From: Brucella rhizosphaerae
GTDB taxonomy: Bacteria; Pseudomonadota; Alphaproteobacteria; Rhizobiales; Rhizobiaceae
Reading direction: 5' to 3'
Assembly: GCF_002252475.1 (NCBI RefSeq)
Contig: NZ_NNRK01000034.1
Location: 682,001 to 746,000, forward strand
Length of the DNA: 64,000 nucleotides
Shown here: positions 16,714 to 25,329 of the stretch, one piece after another
How positions within the stretch are numbered: the stretch's first letter is position 1
How the letters are laid out: every line of letters begins with the position of its first letter
Notes under the pieces: model-generated
What the model was told of the DNA's origin: nothing
What the model saw: the letters and a program-made list of their open reading frames with translations, nothing else
The model's database searches: none
Position numbers and translations under genes: made by a program

Positions 16714-17142
16714 CTATGTCTCCAGTTTCGCGCGGATGGCTGCTCTGTCAAAGGCCAGTTGATTGGGACGCACAACTCTTTCTTCGAGCCAATGCAGTGC
16801 CGCATCCACATTTGAGAATGTGCCTGCTGGTACGCGAAACAGCTTTTCCGCGTCCATACGACTTGCTTCCTCATACACGGATTCTGGCACGATGCTAACC
16901 ATCGCCATGACCTGATTACGGATGCGTTCCGCATTTTGCTGAAACCATTGCTTGATCTCACGCGGCGCGCCCTCTGGATGAAGGAGAGATGCCTCGTCAA
17001 GAAAGTAACGGATGGCAATGAAGGGCTTTCCATCATCCAGCCACCTATTCCAGCTATCAATAAATGCACGTACGTCTTCAATTGTTGACGGGCCTTTGGC
17101 AAAGGTGACTACGTAAGGCCATTGCTCGGTATCGTGGAACAT
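16714..17142 (-). CDS. Unknown protein with SpoIIAA/STAS-like features
   Basis: This 142-residue soluble protein has no firm family assignment. The pattern YVVTFAKGPSTIEDVRAFIDSW, then IAIRYFLDEAS, then FRVPAGTFSNVDAALHWLEERV resembles SpoIIAA-like (STAS) proteins, whose C-termini often read F-x-x-x-x-x-A-x-x-W-L. That is an inference from pattern only. It is the first gene of a two-gene unit with the downstream TetR regulator. No signal peptide or membrane helix is visible. Confidence 0.7.
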   Translation of the reverse strand: MFHDTEQWPYVVTFAKGPSTIEDVRAFIDSWNRWLDDGKPFIAIRYFLDEASLLHPEGAPREIKQWFQQNAERIRNQVMAMVSIVPESVYEEASRMDAEKLFRVPAGTFSNVDAALHWLEERVVRPNQLAFDRAAIRAKLET

Positions 17143-17171
17143 AGGATCTCGCTTCTGCCGCAGCAGTTTTG

Positions 17172-17310
17172 GTGCGCATCCCGAAAAGTGCGAAACGGTT
17201 TTCGGGCTGGATGCGCGTTAACTTGGATCGAGCGCATCCCGAAAAGCATGAAGCGGTCTTCGAGGTAGATGCGCGTTAGCAACAAACAATCAGATCGAAC
17301 CGCGCTCTAA
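17172..17310. repeat. Two RIME-like palindromes in tandem
   Basis: Two copies of GCGCATCCCGAAAAG...CGG..TTCG...GATGCGCGTTA lie head to tail. The second continues into ACAAACAATCAGATCGAACCGCGCTC, the second palindromic half of the element. Other copies lie at 42591 and 57022. Confidence 0.75.
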
Positions 17311-17500
17311 GCGAGCCAGAACACTGATGTTTTGTTCATTGTTGACGGTGGCAACCTGAAAGACCCGCACGCACACTTTAGCTGGCCTCTCAGATTGCTA
17401 CTTGTAACTGACTGATAGTCAGTCATTGATAAATGCCATGTAAATATGAATATTGCAATCATGTTTTTTGTTGTACGGAATATACGAGTTGGAGCTATGC

Positions 17501-17556
<56 letters not shown>

Positions 17557-17581
17557 GCTTCGACGCCGTATCGTGCTGATT

Positions 17582-17615
17582 GAAAAATGGCCTGCTCGCG
17601 ATTTGCGAACAGGCC
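17582..17615 (-). terminator. Terminator of catB
   Basis: On the minus strand GGCCTGTTCGC pairs with GCGAGCAGGCC (one mismatch, loop AAATC), followed by ATTTTTC. It lies 14 bases after the catB stop. Confidence 0.85.
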
Positions 17616-17628
17616 TTGGTGTTTCAAA

Positions 17629-18264
17629 TCACTTGTCGACTACAACGCTCTGCCAATAGCGATAAAGCGCTGCAATATCGCCATTTGTCAAAATAGCCAT
17701 AGCACCCTTCAACTGATCGTCAGACCAGCCCCACCACTGCATTTCAAGCAGCATAGTGACCGCCGCTTCATCAAAACGGGAGCGGATTGTACGGGCAGGA
17801 TTGCCACCGACAATCGTATAGGGTTCGACATCGCGTGTAACCAATGCACGTGTGCCGATAATTGCGCCATGACCGATCTTCACGCCGGGCATAATGATGG
17901 CTTCTGAACCAATCCACACATCATTGCCGATGACTGTATCACCTGAAGGGCTATAGCCATTCGCAGCGCCTGCAAACATGTCCACTTCGGACATGAAGAA
18001 GAAAGGGAAGGTGCTGATCCAGTCGTGTCGATGGCCCTGATTGCCTGCCATGATAAAGGCAGCACCTGATCCAATGGAGCAGAAGCTGCCGATGATGAGC
18101 TTGTCTGCTCCTTCATCGGGCAAGAGAAAACGAGCGCAATCATCGAAGCTATGGCCATGATAATAACCAGAATAATAGCTGTAGCGCCCAACAATAATAT
18201 TGGAGTTTGTGACCTGTTTGTCGAGCGTGATGCCCTTGAAGGGGCTTTCAAAGAAATTTTTCAT
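17629..18264 (-). CDS. catB: Type B chloramphenicol O-acetyltransferase
   Basis: This 211-residue hexapeptide-repeat (left-handed beta-helix) acetyltransferase begins [11 protein letters not shown], the usual CatB/xenobiotic acetyltransferase start. It has the catalytic-histidine segment [11 protein letters not shown] near residue 78, and the repeats [21 protein letters not shown] and [17 protein letters not shown], then the acetyl-CoA-binding IVGGNPAR. It O-acetylates chloramphenicol with acetyl-CoA as donor. The frame is open upstream to 18375, but family similarity and length support the ATG at 18264. No integron, transposon or cassette sequence is adjacent, so this is likely a chromosomal, species-intrinsic gene. 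Confidence 0.9.
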   Translation of the reverse strand: MKNFFESPFKGITLDKQVTNSNIIVGRYSYYSGYYHGHSFDDCARFLLPDEGADKLIIGSFCSIGSGAAFIMAGNQGHRHDWISTFPFFFMSEVDMFAGAANGYSPSGDTVIGNDVWIGSEAIIMPGVKIGHGAIIGTRALVTRDVEPYTIVGGNPARTIRSRFDEAAVTMLLEMQWWGWSDDQLKGAMAILTNGDIAALYRYWQSVVVDK

Positions 18265-18534
18265 GAGAGTACTCACTGCATCCAGCATTTCCAGCAAAAC
18301 GATGTCGCGATCTTGCGTTTGGATAATGCGTGAAAAGCTGATGTGATCAGCATTTGTTCGGTCACACATGTGCAAACGAACGCTCCGCGAGCAACCAACG
18401 GGCCACTCACGTTCATGCTCCGAGTGTTCAAACTCTTGTTTAAATCACTGGAGCGCGATGCAGGGGATACTCGAACAGTTTATCATGAGAGGCAGTTTAA
18501 TGCTGACCCGGGGAAAAGCCAAGCAGGCAAAGAT

Positions 18535-19530
18535 CTAGTTTTTCTTTTCGAGGGCCTCACTGAAAAAAGCAGTGATTTCAGCGTTGATACGCGCATGAAG
18601 TGCCGTTCGATCTATTTCAGGGTCATCAGTGCAAAGCGCAGGAGCCGCTTGCGTAAGCGCATCTGAACAAGGAGCGAGGAAGGTGAAGTGAGCTGCTTTT
18701 TCAATTATCTGCAAGCGCACTTGGGGTAATGCGCGAGTGAGTGCCATGGCATTGTCGTCCGGGGACAATTCTTCATCATGATCACCGACATAAACCAGCG
18801 CAGGCGCTCTCACCGACTTCAGGCTATCGGGCGAAAACACGACGCTTAGCGGTGCCAGGAAGACATAAGTGCTGATACGCGCGTCGGCTTGTGGTTGGAG
18901 GTCAGGACGATCAACTCTGATCTTGCCTTTAGCCTCACAAACACTGTGATCTTCTGGTCGTTTGGCGCAATAGTCTTCAAGGCGCGAAAGATCTGGCTTG
19001 GCGCCCGCGAGAATAAGACCGGTTGTTCCACCCGCCGAGAAGCCGACAAATGCGATACGGTTTTTGTCGATGTGAGGGCCAAGGACAGGGTCTTCGAGTG
19101 CTGTCGTGATTGCCGCTGAAATCTGCATGGGGCGGCCATAAATTGAACTGACCGCACCGACCCGGCTCGAATCCTGAAAGTTATCACCGGCATGGGTTAC
19201 GCTGATAACGACATAACCATTAAGAGCAAGGAAGGCGGCAAGATCGTGATGCCCCCACATGCTACCCATTGTGCCATGGGATAGCACGATCAATGGATGA
19301 CGGCCTTCTCCGATCGGTGCTTTATTTGATGTTTGGACCCTATAAGGTCCGATCTTAATGCCATCTGTTGCCACTGTGCTCGGATAGAATGTCACGGCTT
19401 CCATCGGACGGTTGTCGATTGGATCAATAACGGTGAGTTTTCTGATGCCGCTGCCATTGAAGGTGCTTGCGCTTGCGAGCGGTGCGAAGAAAAGCAAAGC
19501 GGTGAAGAGGGCGAATAATCTCAGCAACAT
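18535..19530 (-). CDS. Periplasmic alpha/beta hydrolase (dienelactone/PAF-hydrolase-like)
   Basis: This 331-residue protein has a signal peptide (LLRLFALFTALLFFAPLASAS), so it is probably periplasmic. The mature part is an alpha/beta hydrolase: LIVLSHGTMGSMWGHH forms the oxyanion region, VGFSAGGTTGLIL carries the nucleophile serine, YVGDHDEELSPDDN the acid, and EKAAHFTFLAPC the histidine. The overall pattern resembles the dienelactone hydrolase / platelet-activating-factor acetylhydrolase group. Two cysteine pairs in the C-terminal half (DYCAKRPEDHSVC, PCSDALTQAAPALC) suggest disulfides, which fits an exported protein. Substrate unknown. It is a single minus-strand gene. Confidence 0.85.
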   Translation of the reverse strand: MLLRLFALFTALLFFAPLASASTFNGSGIRKLTVIDPIDNRPMEAVTFYPSTVATDGIKIGPYRVQTSNKAPIGEGRHPLIVLSHGTMGSMWGHHDLAAFLALNGYVVISVTHAGDNFQDSSRVGAVSSIYGRPMQISAAITTALEDPVLGPHIDKNRIAFVGFSAGGTTGLILAGAKPDLSRLEDYCAKRPEDHSVCEAKGKIRVDRPDLQPQADARISTYVFLAPLSVVFSPDSLKSVRAPALVYVGDHDEELSPDDNAMALTRALPQVRLQIIEKAAHFTFLAPCSDALTQAAPALCTDDPEIDRTALHARINAEITAFFSEALEKKN

Positions 19531-19583
19531 TTTGGAGTACTCAAAGAGGCAAATGAGCTGCAGACAGTAATTTGTTTTCCCAA

Positions 19584-19616
19584 TAAAAAAAGGGAGGCGT
19601 AAGGCCTCCCTTTTTG
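19584..19616. terminator. Bidirectional terminator downstream of fpr
   Basis: GGGAGGC pairs with GCCTCCC around GTAAG, with an A run before and a T run after. It lies 18 bases past the stop of the minus-strand reductase gene. Confidence 0.85.
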
Positions 19617-19633
19617 TTCCGGTATTCGGTCGC

Positions 19634-20410
19634 TTATTTCTCGACGAAAGCCTTTTCGATCACAAAGTGACCTGCTTCGCTCTGGCTACCTTCTTCTAGG
19701 CCCAGACCTTCGAGAATCTGACGCATGTCGGCAAGCATTTCCGGGCTGCCACAGAGCATCATGCGGTCGTCTTGCTCAGAGAATTTCGGCAGACCAAGAT
19801 CCTCAAAAATCTTGCCCGAGCTGATCAGGTCGGTGAGGCGGCCCTTGTTGCGGAAGTCTTCACGCGTCACAGTTGGATAGTAAATGAGCTTTTCGCGCAC
19901 CATCTCGCCGAGGAATTCATCTTCCGGCAATTGCTTGGTGATGAGATCGGCATAGGCAAGCTCATTCACTTCGCGCACGCCATGAACCAGAATGATTTTC
20001 TTGTAGCGCTCGTAGGCTTCCAGATCGCGGATGATCGAAAGGAACGGCGCAAGACCTGTGCCTGTCGAAAGCAGCCACAGATTGTCGCCTGGAATAAGAT
20101 TATCATAGAGCAAAGTCCCAACCGGCTTTTTACCGACGAGAATCTTGTCGCCCTCTTTCAGGTGCTGCAGACGGGAAGTCAGTGGACCTTCCTGCACCTT
20201 GATCGAGAAAAATTCGAGCTGTTCATCGTAGACGCTGGAAGCAATCGAATAGGCGCGCAACAGCGGTTTACCGTTCACTTCAAGGCCGATCATGATGAAC
20301 TGGCCGCTCTGGAAGCGGAAACCCTGGTCACGCGTGGTGCGGAAGGAAAACAGCCTGTCGGTCCAGTGGTGAACGTCAAGAACGGTTTCCTGATTAAAAT
20401 TGCTGCTCAT
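19634..20410 (-). CDS. fpr: Ferredoxin-NADP reductase
   Basis: This flavoprotein of about 258 residues transfers electrons between NADPH and ferredoxin or flavodoxin. The FAD-binding motif is RAYSIASS and an FQSGQFIMIGL strand precedes it. The NADP-binding loop is LLSTGTGLAPFLSIIRD and the pyridine-nucleotide motif MMLCGSPEM lies near the end. It ends with VEKAFVEK, the C-terminal type of the bacterial Fpr subclass. I start at ATG 20410 (MSSNFNQETV), which gives the family length; the frame is open to 20497. In proteobacteria fpr is often oxidative-stress inducible, but I see no operator here. Confidence 0.92.
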   Translation of the reverse strand: MSSNFNQETVLDVHHWTDRLFSFRTTRDQGFRFQSGQFIMIGLEVNGKPLLRAYSIASSVYDEQLEFFSIKVQEGPLTSRLQHLKEGDKILVGKKPVGTLLYDNLIPGDNLWLLSTGTGLAPFLSIIRDLEAYERYKKIILVHGVREVNELAYADLITKQLPEDEFLGEMVREKLIYYPTVTREDFRNKGRLTDLISSGKIFEDLGLPKFSEQDDRMMLCGSPEMLADMRQILEGLGLEEGSQSEAGHFVIEKAFVEK

Positions 20411-20846
20411 CTTCGGAACTGTCTCTATTTCGCTTTTCACGGTGCTCACTTCCAAAGAAGCGAACGACTTCTGTCGCAATCTGGGCATAGCAATCATGGG
20501 GGATCGCGTCAGGCTGCCTTGCGTGCTTCGCTCATCTGCTCAATCCGTCGAACAGCATGAGCGCTGGGTGGCTTCCGCGACTTCGTGATTGGCTGGGCTG
20601 TTGGTGAAAATTCACTGCAAGTCCGGCCGACGATTACGGAAATCGGAATAATGCTTATGCGTCCCGACATCAAGGGTTAAAGCATGTCTCCTAAAAGTCG
20701 AAACGGGTTTTGGGAGACATGCGTTAGAATAATGAGGCAGCACTCGTCGCGCAATTAAATCGAATTCAAACGCAGCCTCAAGGAATTGCGTTCTAATCGC
20801 TGCGGCTTCCGGAGTATGTTGTGCCTCCGGCAGCAGCTTTTGTGTG
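20411..20846. other. Intergenic stretch with one RIME-like palindrome
   Basis: This gap separates two minus-strand genes. It contains a palindrome at 20681-20728 and a 53-codon minus-strand frame (20509-20670) without a ribosome site, which I do not accept as a gene. The fpr promoter should lie in its left part. Confidence 0.4.
20681..20728. repeat. Intergenic palindrome
   Basis: AGCATGTCTCC and GGGAGACATGCG flank AAAAGTCGAAACGGGTTTT, the same architecture (GAAACGG...TTTT core) as the RIME-like elements, with different outer arms. A partial copy of the same arms (GGGAGACATGCTTTAAAGC) lies at about 42799. Confidence 0.6.
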
Positions 20847-22304
20847 TCAGCGTGAGCTGCGAACAAGCGCTATGGCTGAAAGCAGTGCGATGCCTGACAG
20901 AACGGAGAAGCCGATGAACAACCAAAGCGCTGCGTTTGCTGTTCCGGCAACGCCGCCGGGATTGCTCAGCCCAGCAAGATTGGCCACCATGCCCGCAAGT
21001 GCTGCGCCCATTGCGGTCGTGAAAAGCTGAACGGTTGTAAGCGATGCCGACGCCAGATTCTGGTCCGCCGCATCTGCGCGCTTGAAGATACGTGTAAGCA
21101 GATGTGGCCACGTCATACCGACACCAAAGCCGATAACAGCCATTGCAATGCAGATCGGCAGTAGATTGTACCAATGGCCTTCACTGCCCGGAGGGACGAG
21201 AACTGCAAGCGTTACCATGCCAACAATGCCCATAACCGGAGCTGCCAGTATAACGCGGTTCACGCGGGCACCGGATACACCGGATGAGCCGATAGAGCCC
21301 AATGTCCAGCTTCCGCCCATAAGCGCCGCAAGATAGCCTGCCACCAGCGGCGACTGGTTGTGCAACACCTGAAAAAACAGCGGTACGAAGACTTCAGAAC
21401 TCGTAACTGATGCGCCGAGAAAACCCATTGTCAGATAAAGCGCGCCAAGACGGCTGATGCTGAATGTGCCTTTGGGCAAAATGCGTTTGGTTGCTTTCTT
21501 TTCTACAACGACCAGCAAAAGCAGTACAGCAAATGCGATTGCAACACCGGCAACATTCCAGAATGTGCTTGCGGAAATACTCGCAGCCGAAACGATCAGC
21601 ACGGCAGCCGTCAGCAAAATAAGCTGGGGCCATGCAAGCCTGTCTTTCGTTTCATCATCGCCTGTGCGTTTTGGCAGGATGAGTGTTGCCATCACAGCAA
21701 AGATGCCGATCACAGGCACAAGCGACCAGAAGGCTGCACGCCAAACACCAAGTTCAGCGAAAATGCCACCAACAGCAGGACCAACGAGCGTTGCGACGCC
21801 CCACATACCAGAGACGAGCGCGATAGCACGCGGCCAGAGCGATTCGTTAAAGACGATGCGGATCATGGCGTATGAGAGTGCGAGCATCATGCCGCCGCCG
21901 AGCCCTTGCACGACGCGGCCTGCAAGCATGGCAGGCATGGATGGTGCCAAGCCACAGGCGAGTGTTCCGGCAGCAAAAATGATCGCGGCCACGAGATAGG
22001 CATTGCGCGGACCGGCTTGCGAAAGGAGTTTCGGTACGAGTGCCGAGCCGAGAATCGATGCCGTTACAAACAGCGCCGTGTTCCAGGCATAATAATCCAT
22101 GCCGCCGATATCGGCGACGACGGTTGGTAATATGGTTGTTGCAATGAAAACATTGATGGCGTGGAGTGCTACGCCGCCCACGAGCGTCAGCGAACGGATC
22201 GCATTTTTGCCCGCGAACAATTCTCCCCAGCCTGCGGTAGCCCCTGCTGCTGCAGTGGCGGCTGGATTATCGGTCTGCATTTCTTCCCTGGTCCTATCTC
22301 GCAT
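20847..22304 (-). CDS. MFS transporter (DHA2-like drug efflux type)
   Basis: This 485-residue membrane protein has about 14 hydrophobic segments, the number of the DHA2 drug:proton antiporter group. Motif A-like and motif C-like segments are visible: RNAYLVAAIIFAAGTLACGLAPS, then VVQGLGGGMMLALSYAMI and GMWGVATLVGPAVGGIFAE. Substrate unknown; multidrug or solvent export is typical. ATG at 22304 gives a 485-residue product; an internal ATG at 22280 has a better purine-rich sequence before it. It stands alone. Confidence 0.87.
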   Translation of the reverse strand: MRDRTREEMQTDNPAATAAAGATAGWGELFAGKNAIRSLTLVGGVALHAINVFIATTILPTVVADIGGMDYYAWNTALFVTASILGSALVPKLLSQAGPRNAYLVAAIIFAAGTLACGLAPSMPAMLAGRVVQGLGGGMMLALSYAMIRIVFNESLWPRAIALVSGMWGVATLVGPAVGGIFAELGVWRAAFWSLVPVIGIFAVMATLILPKRTGDDETKDRLAWPQLILLTAAVLIVSAASISASTFWNVAGVAIAFAVLLLLVVVEKKATKRILPKGTFSISRLGALYLTMGFLGASVTSSEVFVPLFFQVLHNQSPLVAGYLAALMGGSWTLGSIGSSGVSGARVNRVILAAPVMGIVGMVTLAVLVPPGSEGHWYNLLPICIAMAVIGFGVGMTWPHLLTRIFKRADAADQNLASASLTTVQLFTTAMGAALAGMVANLAGLSNPGGVAGTANAALWLFIGFSVLSGIALLSAIALVRSSR

Positions 22305-22681
22305 TTCAGTGGCGGGTTGATGCCCGCCGACCGCACGCGTTGACCGACCTTATAAAATGCTTTTTTGATCTTCGGAATGGGGGATGAAGTAAAACGGCTT
22401 CACTAAAAGTTCAAAGGGGTTCAAATCTCGCGGAAAAACTCTATATGAAGCTGAGAATTACAGAATCCGCTGCCGCGTCGGAGATTTTTTCTCTAAACGT
22501 CTGTGGCGGATTTGTGTTTCTGTCACAAGCTTCCTATAAGCCTGTACGAATAACGGCCTTTAGAGTGTATTCCGAAAAGTGCGAAGCGGTTTTCGGGTTA
22601 AATACGCGTCCAGACCCAAACAACGTGCCCGCCAGCCTAGCTGGACAGGCCATATTTCCCCAATGACGACCCGGAACGCTC
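22305..22681. other. Intergenic stretch between MFS and nspC genes
   Basis: This 377-base gap between divergent genes contains a RIME-like palindrome at 22563 and should hold both promoters. I see no small gene with a ribosome site. Confidence 0.4.
22563..22612. repeat. RIME-like palindrome
   Basis: GTGTATTCCGAAAAGTGCGAAGCGGTTTTCGG continues into AAATACGCG; the core GAAAAGTGCGAAGCGGTTTTC matches the elements at 42591 and 57022. Confidence 0.7.
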
Positions 22682-23779
22682 ATGATCCAGACGCCATACT
22701 ACCTGATCGACAAGACCAAGCTGAAGCGCAACATGGAAAAAGTTGCCTATGTGCGCGAGAAATCGGGCGCGAAGGCTCTGCTTGCGCTGAAATGCTTTGC
22801 CACATGGTCGGTGTTTGATTTGATGAGCGAATATATGGACGGCACGACGTCTTCTTCGCTGAACGAAGTGCGCCTTGGTCATGAGAGATTCGGCGGCGAA
22901 ACCCATGCTTACAGCGTGGCCTATGCCGATCACGAGATTGATGAAGTCATCAGCCACGCCGACAAGATCATCTTCAATTCGATTGGTCAGTTCGAACGTT
23001 TTGCTGACAAGGCAGCGCATATCAAGCGCGGCCTGCGGCTGAACCCGGGCATTTCCTCGTCGAGCTTTGATCTTGCTGACCCGGCGCGTCCGTTCAGCCG
23101 TCTTGGCGAATGGGATGTTGCGAAGGTTGAAAAGGTCATGGACCGCGTCACCGGCTTCATGATCCATAACAATTGTGAAAATTCCGATTTCGGTCTTTTC
23201 GACAAGATGCTGACCGATATTGAAGAGAAGTTCGGCTCGCTTCTGCACCGTGTTGAATGGGTCAGCCTTGGCGGCGGCATCCACTTCACCGGAGACGATT
23301 ATCCGGTCGATGAATTTTGCGCGCGCCTGAAGGCATTCTCGGAAAAATTTAGCGTGCAGGTTTATCTGGAGCCGGGCGAAGCATCAATCACCAGGACCAC
23401 GACGCTGGAAGTGACGGTTCTCGATACACTTTATAACGGCAAGAACCTCGCGATCGTCGATAGCTCGATTGAAGCGCATATGCTTGACCTGCTGATCTAT
23501 CGCGAAAAGGCGAAGATGGCGCCCAACGATGGCGAGCACAGCTATATGATCTGCGGCAAGTCCTGCCTTGCAGGTGATATTTTCGGTGAGTTCAATTTCG
23601 ACAAGCCGCTGGCCATTGGCGACCGCCTCTCATTCGAAGATGCGGCTGGTTATACGATGGTCAAGAAAAACTGGTTTAATGGCGTGAAAATGCCTGCCAT
23701 TGCCGTGCGTGAACTCGACGGCACGGTCAAACTTGTCCGCGAATTCGATTATGCGGATTTCGAGGGTTCGCTCTCCTGA
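22682..23779 (+). CDS. nspC: Carboxynorspermidine/carboxyspermidine decarboxylase
   Basis: This 365-residue PLP enzyme belongs to the alanine-racemase-fold decarboxylases. The PLP lysine is in ALLALKCFATWSVF near residue 38. Family motifs are GTTSSSLNEVRLG, RLNPGISSSSFDLADPARPFSRLG, the HNNCENSDF loop and YLEPGEA. It decarboxylates carboxyspermidine or carboxynorspermidine to the polyamine. The next gene encodes the matching dehydrogenase, so together they form the aspartate-semialdehyde-dependent spermidine route that replaces SpeD/SpeE in many alphaproteobacteria. The genes are in the same orientation, 178 bases apart. Confidence 0.95.
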   Translation: MIQTPYYLIDKTKLKRNMEKVAYVREKSGAKALLALKCFATWSVFDLMSEYMDGTTSSSLNEVRLGHERFGGETHAYSVAYADHEIDEVISHADKIIFNSIGQFERFADKAAHIKRGLRLNPGISSSSFDLADPARPFSRLGEWDVAKVEKVMDRVTGFMIHNNCENSDFGLFDKMLTDIEEKFGSLLHRVEWVSLGGGIHFTGDDYPVDEFCARLKAFSEKFSVQVYLEPGEASITRTTTLEVTVLDTLYNGKNLAIVDSSIEAHMLDLLIYREKAKMAPNDGEHSYMICGKSCLAGDIFGEFNFDKPLAIGDRLSFEDAAGYTMVKKNWFNGVKMPAIAVRELDGTVKLVREFDYADFEGSLS

Positions 23780-23810
23780 ACCCTGCGTCGCAGCATTCAT
23801 CAGCGACGTG

Positions 23811-23880
23811 AAGCAGAAGCATTTCCTGCAAAACTGCGAAGAGGTTTTGTCAGGGATGATGCGGATAGCAAAGATTTAAA
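23811..23880. repeat. Degenerate RIME-like element
   Basis: AGCAGAAGCATTTCCTGCAAAACTGCGAAGAGGTTTTG followed by GATGATGCGG resembles the first half of the elements at 38766 and 53408 (AGCATTTCCAGCAAAAGTGCG), with several changes. It lies between two genes of the polyamine pathway. Confidence 0.55.
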
Positions 23881-23957
23881 CGGTTTCGCGGCTGAGAGCA
23901 CCGGGGAACGAGAAACAGATGGCGGGTGACCGCTGGAAGAGGAAGCATCGACAGAAA

Positions 23958-25199
23958 ATGAAGAAGAACGTTCTCATTATCGGCGCCGGGGGCGTGGCAC
24001 AGGTTGTTGCACATAAGTGTGCACAAAACTCTGACATATTGGGCGATATCCATATTGCGTCCCGCACGGTTGAGAAATGCCGCAAGATTATCGATAGCGT
24101 GCATGAAAAGAAGAGCCTCAAGACTGAGGTGAAACTGGAAGCGCATGCGCTGGACGCTCTGGATGTGGAAGCCACAAAGGCACTGATCCAGAAAACAGGC
24201 GTTCAGATCGTCATCAATGTCGGCTCGGCCTTCCTCAATATGTCGGTCCTTCGCGCCTGTATCGATACGGGCGTGGCTTATATGGATACCGCGATCCACG
24301 AAGACCCGAAGAAGATCTGCGAAACCCCGCCGTGGTATGGCAACTACGAATGGAAGCATCTCAAAGAATGCGAAGAGAAGGGCATCACCGCCATTCTCGG
24401 CATTGGGTTTGATCCGGGCGTAGTCAATGCCTATGCACGTCTGGCTGCTGACGATTATCTTGATGAAGTCAAATCCATCGATATCGTTGATATCAATGCT
24501 GGTTCGCATGGCCGCTGGTTCTCGACCAATTTCGACCCGGAAATCAATTTCCGCGAATTTACCGGCACGGTTTATTCCTGGCAGGGTGGTGATTGGCAGT
24601 CGAACAAGATGTTCGAAGTCGGCCACACCTTCGATCTGCCTGTCGTTGGCCCGAACAAGGCCTATATGACCGGCCATGATGAAGTGCATTCGCTGGCGAA
24701 GAACTATCCGAACGCCGATGTGCGTTTCTGGATGGGCTTTGGCGATCACTACATCAACGTCTTTACGGTGCTGAACAATCTCGGCCTCCTGTCCGAACAG
24801 CCGGTCAAGACCGCTGAAGGTCTGGAAGTTGTGCCGCTCAAGGTGGTCAAGGCTGTTCTGCCTGATCCCTCGTCACTTGCACCAGATTACACCGGCAAAA
24901 CCTGCATTGGCGATTTCGTCAAGGGTTTGAAGGACGGCAAGGAGAAGGAAGTCTTCATCTACAACGTTGCCGATCACAAGGATGCTTACAACGAAGTGGG
25001 TTCGCAGGGCATTTCCTATACTGCGGGCGTTCCTCCGGTTGCAGCGGCGATCCTGATCGCTTCGGGCGAATGGGATGTGAAGAAGATGGTCAATGTGGAA
25101 GAGCTTAATCCGAAGCCTTTCCTCAACATCCTCAACCATATCGGCCTGCCATCGCGCATCAAGGACGAAGACGGTGACCGCGCTCTCGATTTTGCGTAA
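23958..25199 (+). CDS. Carboxynorspermidine synthase (saccharopine dehydrogenase family)
   Basis: This 413-residue enzyme starts KKNVLIIGAGGVAQVVAHKCA, an NADPH-binding Rossmann loop. It has the saccharopine-dehydrogenase-like segments NVGSAFLNMSVLRACIDTGVAYMDTA and GIGFDPGVVNAYARLA. It reductively condenses aspartate semialdehyde with putrescine or diaminopropane to the carboxylated polyamine, which NspC decarboxylates. I prefer ATG 23958, where the family starts; an in-frame ATG at 23919 would add 13 residues. A strong terminator follows at 25221. Confidence 0.94.
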   Translation: MKKNVLIIGAGGVAQVVAHKCAQNSDILGDIHIASRTVEKCRKIIDSVHEKKSLKTEVKLEAHALDALDVEATKALIQKTGVQIVINVGSAFLNMSVLRACIDTGVAYMDTAIHEDPKKICETPPWYGNYEWKHLKECEEKGITAILGIGFDPGVVNAYARLAADDYLDEVKSIDIVDINAGSHGRWFSTNFDPEINFREFTGTVYSWQGGDWQSNKMFEVGHTFDLPVVGPNKAYMTGHDEVHSLAKNYPNADVRFWMGFGDHYINVFTVLNNLGLLSEQPVKTAEGLEVVPLKVVKAVLPDPSSLAPDYTGKTCIGDFVKGLKDGKEKEVFIYNVADHKDAYNEVGSQGISYTAGVPPVAAAILIASGEWDVKKMVNVEELNPKPFLNILNHIGLPSRIKDEDGDRALDFA

Positions 25200-25220
25200 T
25201 CGTGATTTGAATGAATAAAG

Positions 25221-25246
25221 AAAACCCCGCTCAGGCGGGGTTTTTT
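25221..25246 (+). terminator. Terminator of the polyamine genes
   Basis: AAAACCCCGC pairs with GCGGGGTTTT around TCAG, followed by further T residues. It lies 21 bases after the stop codon. Confidence 0.92.
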
Positions 25247-25275
25247 GTTGTGTGCCTTGTTCTGCCTCCCCTCCA

Positions 25276-25323
25276 ACCTCATCCAGAGGAGGCCCGCAGG
25301 GCCGTCTCGAAGGGCTGAGGTTG
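25276..25323. repeat. GC-rich dispersed repeat of alphaproteobacterial type
   Basis: The sequence CAACCTCATCCAGAGGAGGC, CCGCAGGGCCGTCTCGAAGG, GCTGAGGTTGG has outer arms CAACCTCA and TGAGGTTG and resembles a dispersed repeat familiar in many Rhizobiales genomes (CCTTCGAGACGGCCC...GGATGAGG). It lies at the end of the racemase-family gene. Confidence 0.6.
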
Positions 25324-25329
25324 GTGGCA

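Noticed and set aside
20509-20670. A 53-codon minus-strand frame upstream of fpr
   Set aside because: No ribosome site, no recognisable content, and it lies where the fpr promoter is expected.
22637-23284. A 215-codon minus-strand frame over nspC
   Set aside because: Antisense shadow of a PLP decarboxylase with complete motifs.
23850-24749. A 299-codon minus-strand frame over the carboxynorspermidine synthase gene
   Set aside because: Shadow of the plus-strand gene with clear Rossmann and saccharopine-dehydrogenase motifs.
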